From positions 1,246 through 6,456 of the forward strand of contig VAYG01000138.1 of NCBI GenBank assembly GCA_005885015.1: a stretch of DNA of 5,211 bases. Reading direction: 5' to 3'. The notes under the pieces are model-generated. The model saw only the letters and a program-made list of their open reading frames with translations. It had not been told where the DNA came from and searched no databases. Positions 1-5,211 of the stretch are shown in pieces; the first letter of the stretch is position 1, and each line of letters begins with the position of its first letter. Both the position numbers and the translations under genes were made by a program. The DNA is from Actinomycetota bacterium. GTDB lineage: Bacteria > Actinomycetota > UBA4738.

Positions 1-1
1 T

Positions 2-685
2 CTGACGGACGCCACGGAGGCGGTCGAGCTGTTGGCGGGCCAGCCGGGGATCGGGCGGGTCGGCGTGTTGGGGGCCAGGATCGGAGGGATGGTCGCGGCG
101 TTGGTGGCGGACCGGAACGATCTCCCGTACATGGCCCTGTGGGAGCCCGTGGTGATCGGGTCCGAATACGTTCGCGGCGTGCTCCGCAGCCAACTGCTGC
201 ACTCGGTAGTTCAGGAGGCGCAATCCCGCGGCCACGAGCAGCCTGGGAAGAGCGCATCGAACGTCACGGAACTCCGCAGCACGATGGTCGAACAGGGGTG
301 GGTCGAGATCCGGGGCTTCCCGCTGTCGCTGGCGGCGTACGAGGAGTTCTCCGCGGTGAACCTGGTGAAGGACCTCCAGAGATTCCAGGGGACCGCCCTC
401 ATCGTGTCGGTGTCTCGGACGGGGGGAGCAACCGCGGGAACGAGCCGGCTCTCCGAGCGTCTCCGGCAGCTCGGTGCCACGTGCGACCTGGCCGTGCTCC
501 AGGATCGGTCGGCGGCGCAGTTCGGGTTCCATCACCACGCCAACATCCCCGACGGGATCAAGGTCGACCTCCAGTTCGGGCTGGGTCGACGGCTGGCCGA
601 GGCCACGACGAGCTGGGCCGTGGAGCGTGTGGGCGGATCGGAGGGGGCGGCGGGAGCCGACGGAGAGCGGGCGAGGTCGAGGTGA
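2..685 (+). CDS. alpha/beta-hydrolase-like protein, 5' end cut off by window (exosortase-A-associated hydrolase 2-like)
   Basis: The reading frame is open from the first base of the window, so the true start lies upstream; a TTG at 32 is in frame but is not a credible start because it falls just before the nucleophile-elbow region. 227 residues are visible. The visible N-terminal part carries a strand-turn-helix like an alpha/beta-hydrolase nucleophile elbow, G-A-R-I-G-G (visible residues 24-29), with Arg (codon 77-79) where Ser is usual. A later strand (LIVSVSR) and a C-terminal segment with three consecutive His (FGFHHHANIPDG) follow. About 70-100 N-terminal residues are probably missing compared with alpha/beta hydrolases of 270-300 residues. 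From memory, the exosortase A system-associated hydrolase 2 group also has G-x-R-x-G here, and it is normally paired with a hydrolase 1, as it is here. Such pairs sit in exopolysaccharide loci with unknown substrate. The stop overlaps the next start in GTGA, so the two are probably translationally coupled. Fold assignment is fairly secure; subfamily is moderate; catalytic activity is doubtful. Confidence 0.72.
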   Translation: MTDATEAVELLAGQPGIGRVGVLGARIGGMVAALVADRNDLPYMALWEPVVIGSEYVRGVLRSQLLHSVVQEAQSRGHEQPGKSASNVTELRSTMVEQGWVEIRGFPLSLAAYEEFSAVNLVKDLQRFQGTALIVSVSRTGGATAGTSRLSERLRQLGATCDLAVLQDRSAAQFGFHHHANIPDGIKVDLQFGLGRRLAEATTSWAVERVGGSEGAAGADGERARSR

Positions 686-1512
686 AGGAGTACCCCGTGT
701 TCCTGCCCTTCGGGGACGAACACTTGGCCCTCGTGCTGACCGTCCCGGAGGGGGCCCCCGCGGGCGTGGTCCTCCTGCTCACCGGGGGCAGCGCGGCCAG
801 AAGCCACCGGTTCCAGCTGTGGACCCGGGTCGCCCGGAGTCTTGCGAAGGAACACGCCCTCGCCTCGGCCCGCCTCGACTACCTCGGGACCGGTGACAGC
901 ACCGGGTCCCTGCCCGAATGGCACATCTCCGATGTCCCGGTCGATCAGGCCCGGGCCGTGGCGGCGTTCGCCATGGAGGCGCTGGGCGTCGATCGCCTGG
1001 CCGCGGCAGGGAACTGCATCGGCAGTCGGGTCGCTCTGGAGCTTGCCGCGGACATGCCCGAGTGCAAGGCCGCCCTCTGCATCCGGAATGCGATCCTCGA
1101 GCCGACGCGGCTTGGGATGGCCCTTCGGCGGACCAGCGAGTGGAAGCTTGCCGCCCGCCTCCGGTCCAACCCGGTCCTGCATCGTCTCCTGGGCCGCCAC
1201 GTGGCCCGCCGGAAGCGGAAGACGGGCGGCGCCGTGCGGAGCCTGCTCAGCAAGGCCCTGCCCCAGAAGCGGCTCCTGTTCATGTACTGCGAAGAGGACC
1301 TGGCCTTCCCGCAGATGAAGACGCTCCTGGACCGGCTGATGAACAGCCTCTCGGATGAGGAGCGGGCCGGGCTCGAGCTCTGCCTCTTGGACGGCAGCGG
1401 GCTGAAGGGTTTCGAGTCCCTGGACATCCAGCAACGCGTGATCGACAAGGTCGTGGAGTGGCTGGGGGCCACGCTCCCCACCCCCTCCGCGGCGTTGCGT
1501 CAGGTCGGCTAG
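682..1512 (+). CDS. alpha/beta-hydrolase-like protein (exosortase-A-associated hydrolase 1-like)
   Basis: This is a 276-residue cytosolic protein with no signal peptide. The GTG start at 682 overlaps the preceding TGA by four bases and has GAGG at 673-676 five bases upstream. The frame is open further upstream, but that part only shadows the previous gene. Features in order: a first strand GVVLLLTGGSA (residues 28-38), a D-Y-L-G-T-G-D-S-T-G segment (66-75) typical of alpha/beta hydrolases after strand 4, a nucleophile elbow G-N-C-I-G (110-114) with Cys112 in place of Ser, and an acid candidate in CEEDLAF (Asp206). The length matches the family. A Cys elbow is what I recall for exosortase A system-associated hydrolase 1, partner of the hydrolase 2-like gene just upstream. 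No His occurs after Asp206, and the region where the catalytic His is expected reads DGSGLKGFESLD (237-248), so the triad looks incomplete. The protein may have lost hydrolysis or use another residue. The gene ends tail to tail with the sulfotransferase on the other strand, sharing CTAG. Confidence 0.85.
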   Translation: MKEYPVFLPFGDEHLALVLTVPEGAPAGVVLLLTGGSAARSHRFQLWTRVARSLAKEHALASARLDYLGTGDSTGSLPEWHISDVPVDQARAVAAFAMEALGVDRLAAAGNCIGSRVALELAADMPECKAALCIRNAILEPTRLGMALRRTSEWKLAARLRSNPVLHRLLGRHVARRKRKTGGAVRSLLSKALPQKRLLFMYCEEDLAFPQMKTLLDRLMNSLSDEERAGLELCLLDGSGLKGFESLDIQQRVIDKVVEWLGATLPTPSAALRQVG

Positions 1513-2456
1513 GCGTAGGGGTCGTACCCGAGCCGCCGCATCATCGGGTCGATCAGCGGCAGGATGCGCTCGATCTCCTCGGGGTTCTCCTGGCGCCACT
1601 TGTCCTCGCGAGGCGGGGTGATCGCCTTGGTGACGTGCTGGTCCAACGCGTCGGCGAAGCCGAGCACCTCTTCCTCGGCGGGGATCCCGAGCTCGCCGAG
1701 AACGCGCTCGACCTCCCGGCGGGGCGATCGCACGAGGTCCTCGTAGCTGACGTCCACCCACCGGTCGGTGTCGAGCTGCTCCCTCGCGGAGAGGATGGCC
1801 TGGTTCGAGGCGACCCACTGGAAGGCGCAGATCTCGGCGAGCGACTTGCCCGTGGCATAGGCCTCCCAACCCGGCGGAACGAGGAACTTCCACCTGGAGC
1901 CCTCGTACCCGTCGATGCACAGGTGCGGCAGGGCGGTACCGGGGAAGATCCCGTCCTTCGTCCGCCACCCGTTGATGAGGGAGGAGACCGTGGCCCTCCC
2001 GTCGCGCCGGAGGAAGAGGAACCAGGCCGTCGGGAACAGCTCGCGGAGGTAGGGAACCCGGAGGCTGTTGCGCGGGGACTTGTCGAGGTACCGGCGATCC
2101 CCCGAGATCAGGTGGATCATCCAGTACAGGGCGCGCCGCTCCCGCCCGGTGATCTGTTCGGGTAGCACCTCGTGGGACGACCAGCCCGGCCCGCCGAACG
2201 GATGGAAGAGCTGCCACAGGAAGTGGCTCTCGCCATGCACCGAGGCCAGCTGGGAGGAACGGTCGAGGATCTCGAACAGCATGGTGGTGCCCGACCGGGG
2301 GCTGCCGACGATGAAGATCGGATCCTTCGTGGGCGCCCTGCCCGGGAGGACCGTGGCCACGCCGCGGAACACCCCCCTGACCCACGACCGGCGCTTGACC
2401 GCCCGAGCCACCAGCCGGAGCGGCCGGCTCCGAGGTCGCTCGCTGGTCACCGACAC
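1509..2456 (-). CDS. sulfotransferase (Sulfotransfer_3 type)
   Basis: This 315-residue protein is predicted to transfer sulfate from PAPS to a hydroxyl or amino group of a glycan, lipid or small molecule; the acceptor cannot be told from sequence. The 5'-phosphosulfate-binding loop is G-S-P-R-S-G-T-T (residues 51-58) after the strand PIFIVG. A His-Gly-Glu-Ser-His stretch (74-78) carries a candidate catalytic Glu76. A D-K-S-P-R segment (125-129) and L-F-P (140-142) precede the 3'-phosphate-binding motif R-D-G-R-A-T-V-S-S (151-159). This order is typical of the bacterial Sulfotransfer_3 group, and the length is normal. The basic N-terminal stretch (residues 7-31) has no clear membrane segment. 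I chose the GTG at 2456, four bases after the stop of the upstream Wzy-like gene; a GTG at 2450, better spaced from an AGGGCGG, is equally possible. The frame runs further upstream to 2630, but only as a shadow of the Wzy-like gene. The near-zero gap implies cotranscription, and so a shared glycan pathway. Confidence 0.92.
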   Translation of the reverse strand: MSVTSERPRSRPLRLVARAVKRRSWVRGVFRGVATVLPGRAPTKDPIFIVGSPRSGTTMLFEILDRSSQLASVHGESHFLWQLFHPFGGPGWSSHEVLPEQITGRERRALYWMIHLISGDRRYLDKSPRNSLRVPYLRELFPTAWFLFLRRDGRATVSSLINGWRTKDGIFPGTALPHLCIDGYEGSRWKFLVPPGWEAYATGKSLAEICAFQWVASNQAILSAREQLDTDRWVDVSYEDLVRSPRREVERVLGELGIPAEEEVLGFADALDQHVTKAITPPREDKWRQENPEEIERILPLIDPMMRRLGYDPYA

Positions 2457-2460
2457 CGCC

Positions 2461-3990
2461 CTACGCCCCCACCAGGGGCGGGCTGCCCACTCGGGCCAGC
2501 GGCGCCAAACGGAGCCCGCCTGTGGGTGCCCGCCGCTGCACCAGCGACTCCACCAGCTGCCGCCGCGCCAGGGAGCTGGCGGCCCTGGCCACCCCGATGA
2601 AGATCCATGGCCAGGCCTGCCAGGAAGCATCCGTTCCGGCGAAGGCGATGGCCAGGACCACGTAGCCGAAGACGAACGCCCTGGCCACGGGGGCGAGGTC
2701 CCCCGGCGCCCTCCGGAGGGCCAGCCCGGGCCACAGGATGGCCACCACGAAGGTCAGGAGCAGGAGGAAGCCGAGGATCCCGGTGTCGTAGAGGGTTCGG
2801 ACGTACAGGTTCCCTAGGTAGGCAACCCGCTGTGCCAGCGGCAGCTTGGGCGACTTCTTCGGGGCGAGGTGACGCTGGCCGTACGAGTTCGTGCCGAGTC
2901 CGATCAGCGGGTCCTTGGGCAGATCCTGCAGGGCGAGCCGCCACTCCGAGACCCGGTCCGCCCCGGTGCCGCTGCCGAAGTTGACGATCTGGGTGATCGT
3001 CGAGCCGACACCGTTTTTCAGGATGGTGCCGGCCGTGGAGCCGGCGAAGGCCAACAGTGCCACGACCAGCGCCCCCACCGCGAGCGAGGTCATCGCGATC
3101 TGGGGCACCCGGCTCATCCGCCGGAGCCGGGGTCCATGGAGCCACACGGCCGCCACCGCCGCGATGGCGAAGCCGATCCACGCGCTCCTGGTGAGGCTGG
3201 CCAGCATGGCCAGGAAGCAGATCCAGAACCCCACCACGCAGAAACGGCGAGAGAACAGCGGGTTGCGTTCCCGCAGCAGCACGAGGAACGCCACGGCGGC
3301 GGCCGCGGCGAAGGAGCCGAAGATGTTGTGTTCGTACGCCACGCCGGCCACGGAAGGCCCGGCCTTGTCGGTGCGGCTGATCCCGAAGTGGCTGTGCAAC
3401 AGGAAGAACCCGACCAGCGACAGCAGTCCCAACGCGGCGGCCGCCGTCGCCATCACCAGGACCGTCCGGCACGCGAAGATCAGCCGGAAGCGCGTCCCCA
3501 GCCCCGTGTACGTGGCCAGGTAGGCCATGATGGCCAGACCCAGCAGCCCCGCGGTCAGGATGCTCTGGGTGCGGTTCACCGCGAAGAGGACGCTGCTCGC
3601 CACGTTGACGCCGAAGAAGGCGAGGATGGCCCACTCGGCCCAGCGCCACCGGTTGCGGGTGTCCTCCGTGGTCATCAGGAAGACCCGTAGGGCGAATGGC
3701 ACGAGGATGATGTGGGCGACCTGGAGGGTGGCCGTCGAGCCTACCCCGAAGCGGTACCGGTTGACGGTCGCGGCAAGCGCCAGCAAGACGAAGAGCACCC
3801 GCCAGGGGAGCGTGGTGAGGATGACCAGCAGCCCTGCGCCGGCCGCGGCCAGCGGGAAGGCGGCGCTCCGGCCACCGAAGCGGTTGGCTGCCCCGCCGCC
3901 GGCGGCGAGCAGGGCGGCCGCATTCCAATGCTCGAGGCCTCGCCGGCCGTCGATAGCCCTCTTGTTCGTGTTCTTCCGGGCCAAGCCCAA
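2461..3990 (-). CDS. O-antigen ligase/polymerase family membrane protein (Wzy/WaaL-like)
   Basis: This 509-residue multi-pass membrane protein likely works on the outer face of the cytoplasmic membrane, polymerising or transferring lipid-linked oligosaccharide. About 10-12 hydrophobic segments are visible: roughly 46-63, 64-77, 90-106, 119-138, 144-162, 171-199, 223-239, 251-265, 270-284, 299-317, 404-425 and 437-451. A large non-membrane loop spans about 318-403, as in the Wzy_C (PF04932) family. Family-like signatures are E-H-N (220-222) before a membrane helix, L-T-R-S-A-W-I-G (266-273), and the post-loop segment R-V-S-E-W-R-L-A-L (346-354) followed by D-P-L-I-G-L-G-T-N (360-368). Polymerase and ligase cannot be separated by sequence alone. 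The start used is TTG at 3990, with GGGGGG four bases upstream; an in-frame stop at 4009-4011 forbids a much longer form. A second TTG (3984) is possible. The protein begins with a basic cytosolic stretch. The downstream sulfotransferase starts 4 bp after this stop. Confidence 0.93.
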   Translation of the reverse strand: MGLARKNTNKRAIDGRRGLEHWNAAALLAAGGGAANRFGGRSAAFPLAAAGAGLLVILTTLPWRVLFVLLALAATVNRYRFGVGSTATLQVAHIILVPFALRVFLMTTEDTRNRWRWAEWAILAFFGVNVASSVLFAVNRTQSILTAGLLGLAIMAYLATYTGLGTRFRLIFACRTVLVMATAAAALGLLSLVGFFLLHSHFGISRTDKAGPSVAGVAYEHNIFGSFAAAAAVAFLVLLRERNPLFSRRFCVVGFWICFLAMLASLTRSAWIGFAIAAVAAVWLHGPRLRRMSRVPQIAMTSLAVGALVVALLAFAGSTAGTILKNGVGSTITQIVNFGSGTGADRVSEWRLALQDLPKDPLIGLGTNSYGQRHLAPKKSPKLPLAQRVAYLGNLYVRTLYDTGILGFLLLLTFVVAILWPGLALRRAPGDLAPVARAFVFGYVVLAIAFAGTDASWQAWPWIFIGVARAASSLARRQLVESLVQRRAPTGGLRLAPLARVGSPPLVGA

Positions 3991-4047
3991 TGAACCCCCC
4001 GGTGTGATCTATGAGCGCCTCGCCGCGACCTGCCGTTCGGAGGCACA

Positions 4048-4078
4048 AGGATAGCGGACCCATGGGGTGTCCTGTTAC
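4048..4078 (-). promoter_or_regulatory. candidate promoter for the Wzy-like/sulfotransferase operon
   Basis: Read on the minus strand, GTAACA (4078-4073; four of six matches to TTGACA) is followed after 19 bases by TATCCT (4053-4048), which fits TAnnnT. The 19-base spacer is longer than ideal. A start of transcription near 4040 would give a leader of about 50 bases before the TTG at 3990. This rests on motif match only and is tentative. Confidence 0.35.
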
Positions 4079-4113
4079 GGCTGTCGGGTCCGAACGTGAG
4101 TGTTTCGTGCTTT

Positions 4114-4136
4114 GGGCTCCGGGGGGCCTGGAGCCC
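4114..4136. repeat. 7-bp inverted repeat in the divergent promoter region
   Basis: GGGCTCC (4114-4120) and GGAGCCC (4130-4136) form a perfect 7-bp stem around a 9-base loop. It lies between the two candidate promoters, upstream of both. No T run follows the stem on either strand, so it does not look like an intrinsic terminator. An operator for a dimeric regulator shared by both transcription units is possible, but a chance GC-rich match cannot be excluded. Confidence 0.45.
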
Positions 4137-4182
4137 CGGCCTCGCCGCCCTGAACTGGCCCTTTGGCCCACCCGGCAGCTGG

Positions 4183-4188
4183 TAGAGT
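4183..4188 (+). promoter_or_regulatory. candidate -10 box for the second sulfotransferase
   Basis: TAGAGT fits the high-GC TAnnnT -10 pattern and sits in the setting GGTAGAGTGCC often seen in actinobacterial promoters. No convincing -35 is found at 17-18 bases; the nearest is TTGGCC at 4163-4168, which leaves only a 14-base spacer. A start near 4194 would leave a leader of about 50 bases before GTG 4244. The box lies in the loop of a 5-bp inverted repeat, CGGCA (4173-4177) and TGCCG (4188-4192). Confidence 0.35.
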
Positions 4189-4243
4189 GCCGTCCCGCTC
4201 GCGCCGAGGGGAAGGCGAGCTCGACGGGAAGGGACGGGGCACG

Positions 4244-5113
4244 GTGGGTCGGAGCAGCCTGGCGAAGGACGGGCCTCCATTGGGGCGACTCAAGGAGTCA
4301 CTTGCCCGCAACTGGTGGACCCTGCAGCGGTTCGGGCTCTCCCCGGGCAAGATCCCGCTGCGATTTCGGAACAAGGCCGAGCCACGGGTCTTCTGCGTGA
4401 GCATCCCGAAGGCGGGGACGCACCTCCTGGAGCGCGCCCTGTGCCTGCATCCCCGGCTCTACCGGACGCTCATCCCCACCGTGCTCCGGAAGAACATGGA
4501 TCGCTGGGAGGGGCTGGAGGGGATCCTCCGGCGGATGAAGCCGGGCCAGGTGGTGATGTCTCATCTGCTCTTCGAGCCCGCCTACGCCGGACGATTGCGG
4601 GATGTCGGGGTTCCCCTCGTCTTCATGATCCGGGACCCGCGAGACATCCTCCTGGCGCACGTTTTCAACATCACCAGGAGCAAACGGAATCCCTTCCATG
4701 ACACGCTGACGAGCCGGCCGGAGCTCAGGGACCGCATCGTGCTCGTCATCGAGGGCGACCCCGCGATCAACCTCCCGTCGATGGCGTTTCGGCTGGAGCG
4801 GTTCGCCGGCTGGCTCGACGCCGGCGGGTTGGTCGTGCGCTTCGAGGACCTGGTAGGGCCGGCCGGAGGAGGCAGCGCCGAACGCCAGGCGGCGGCCCTC
4901 CGTTCTCTCTTCACCCACCTGCGGCTCCCCGCGGGGGATGGCCTGATCGACTCCATCGCCGGGCAGCTGTTCTCCAGCCGGAGTCCGACGTTCCGCCGCG
5001 GGGCAACCGGAGATTGGGCGCGGTACCTGGACGCCGAGCTCCGGGACCTCTTCTTCGACCGGACCGGCGATCTCATGGCGCGGTACGGATACGGGCGGGG
5101 CGGCCCGTCCTAG
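4244..5113 (+). CDS. sulfotransferase (cytosolic PF00685-like type)
   Basis: This 289-residue protein is predicted to move sulfate from PAPS to an unknown acceptor in the cytoplasm. The full set of classical sulfotransferase landmarks is present. They are a phosphosulfate-binding loop S-I-P-K-A-G-T-H (residues 53-60), a catalytic base candidate His107 in M-S-H-L-L-F, a 3'-phosphate site R-D-P-R-D (130-134), a V-R-F-E-D-L strand, and the C-terminal R-R-G-A-T-G-D-W (251-258), like the eukaryotic-type R-K-G-x-x-G-D-W. Ala138 sits where Ser usually contacts the 3'-phosphate, eight residues after Arg130. The length is normal. GTG 4244 was chosen: AAGGGA lies nine bases upstream and it fits the candidate promoter. 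TTG 4280, with GAAGGA ten bases upstream, is an alternative; GTG 4187 would overlap the -10. This subtype differs from the other sulfotransferase in the window, so the two probably act on different positions or acceptors. The stop is shared with a convergent gene through CTAG. Confidence 0.92.
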   Translation: MGRSSLAKDGPPLGRLKESLARNWWTLQRFGLSPGKIPLRFRNKAEPRVFCVSIPKAGTHLLERALCLHPRLYRTLIPTVLRKNMDRWEGLEGILRRMKPGQVVMSHLLFEPAYAGRLRDVGVPLVFMIRDPRDILLAHVFNITRSKRNPFHDTLTSRPELRDRIVLVIEGDPAINLPSMAFRLERFAGWLDAGGLVVRFEDLVGPAGGGSAERQAAALRSLFTHLRLPAGDGLIDSIAGQLFSSRSPTFRRGATGDWARYLDAELRDLFFDRTGDLMARYGYGRGGPS

Positions 5114-5211
5114 GCGATCACGTCGGAACGAGCCCGGTCCTCCTCGAGGAGGTTGCTCTCCTGGGCCTGCTCGAAGGCGCGGACGGACCGCAGGATCATG
5201 TCGACCGACCC
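5110..5211 (-). CDS. C-terminal end of an unidentified protein (5' end outside window)
   Basis: On the minus strand the frame is open from the window edge to a TAG at 5112-5110 and gives 33 residues ending SDVIA. It is rich in charged residues and probably helical, with segments such as VDMILRSVRAFEQAQ and LLEEDRARS. All but two of the third codon positions are G or C, matching the codon use of the other genes here. It also ends in GCC TAG and shares CTAG with the convergent neighbour, exactly like the other minus-strand gene junction. I do not recognise the family from so short a piece. It may belong to the same glycan cluster, but this is not shown. Confidence 0.62.
   Translation of the reverse strand, partial: GSVDMILRSVRAFEQAQESNLLEEDRARSDVIA

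Larger units (their letters stand above)
3991..4243. other. divergent intergenic region
   Basis: These 253 bases separate two divergently transcribed genes, the Wzy-like gene on - and the second sulfotransferase on +. No credible protein-coding frame is seen: the frames open here run on as upstream extensions of the flanking genes or as shadows. It contains one candidate promoter for each direction and one GC-rich inverted repeat (listed separately). Nothing in it looks like a terminator with a T tract, a riboswitch or an RNA gene. Confidence 0.8.

Noticed and set aside
532..2385. A 617-codon open frame on the minus strand
   Set aside because: It runs across the hydrolase-like gene and the sulfotransferase in a low-complexity Gly/Arg/Pro translation with no motif. 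It is a shadow frame.
2869..3690. A 273-codon open frame on the plus strand inside the Wzy-like gene
   Set aside because: The composition is His/Gln/Arg/Gly-rich as expected of an antisense shadow, with no hydrophobic core or known motif.
4114..4136. The intergenic inverted repeat as a rho-independent terminator
   Set aside because: There is no T tract after the stem on either strand, and both flanking genes are transcribed away from it.
2447..4171. A 574-codon open frame on the minus strand over the Wzy-like gene
   Set aside because: The translation is Arg/Gly/Pro-rich without domain features, while the other minus frame gives a clear membrane protein. It is a high-GC shadow.
4172..4195. 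A tRNA-like stretch (AGCTGGTAGAG resembles a D-arm/A-box)
   Set aside because: No acceptor stem, anticodon arm or TTC-loop sequence can be placed at the required distances. The stretch is better read as a promoter -10 setting.
5139..5152. A perfect 14-bp palindrome, CCTCCTCGAGGAGG
   Set aside because: It lies inside the partial minus-strand coding region and arises naturally from Leu-Leu-Glu-Glu codons (CTC CTC GAG GAG).
1..5211. CRISPR arrays, insertion sequences or attachment sites
   Set aside because: No regularly spaced direct repeats, transposase-like frame, terminal inverted repeats or integrase were seen.

Overview
This is a very GC-rich, densely coding window with GTG and TTG starts and short gene overlaps. 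It reads like a high-GC bacterium, most likely an actinobacterium-like lineage: the best upstream -10 match is a TAnnnT hexamer (TAGAGT), and there are two sulfotransferases and a Wzy-type membrane protein. Taxonomy is an inference and is not fixed by any marker gene. The paired alpha/beta hydrolases at the left edge resemble those known from exosortase A / exopolysaccharide loci, which are best described in Gram-negative bacteria. Lineage confidence is therefore only moderate.

Layout, left to right: (1) the 3' part of an alpha/beta-hydrolase-like gene on + (2-685), coupled through a GTGA overlap to (2) a second complete alpha/beta-hydrolase-like gene (682-1512). This pair converges tail to tail on (3) a Sulfotransfer_3-type sulfotransferase on - (1509-2456). 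That gene lies directly downstream of (4) an O-antigen ligase/polymerase-like multi-pass membrane protein on - (2461-3990), so genes 4 and 3 form a two-gene operon. A 253-bp divergent intergenic region (3991-4243) holds a candidate promoter for each direction and a 7-bp-stem inverted repeat. To its right is (5) a second sulfotransferase, of the cytosolic (PF00685) type, on + (4244-5113). It converges on (6) the last 33 codons of an unidentified gene on - (5110-5211).

The likely theme is synthesis and modification of a surface or secreted glycan. The Wzy/WaaL-like protein would polymerise or transfer lipid-linked glycan outside the membrane, and two PAPS-dependent sulfotransferases of different subfamilies would sulfate the glycan or a precursor in the cytoplasm. 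The paired hydrolase-like proteins are of the kind that accompany exopolysaccharide clusters. That the product is a sulfated polysaccharide is an inference; a sulfated lipid or small molecule is possible.

The most notable points are: the two neighbouring hydrolase-like proteins seem to lack complementary parts of the catalytic triad; both convergent gene junctions share one CTAG tetranucleotide as the stop codon of both genes; and the second sulfotransferase has Ala where the family normally has the 3'-phosphate-binding Ser.
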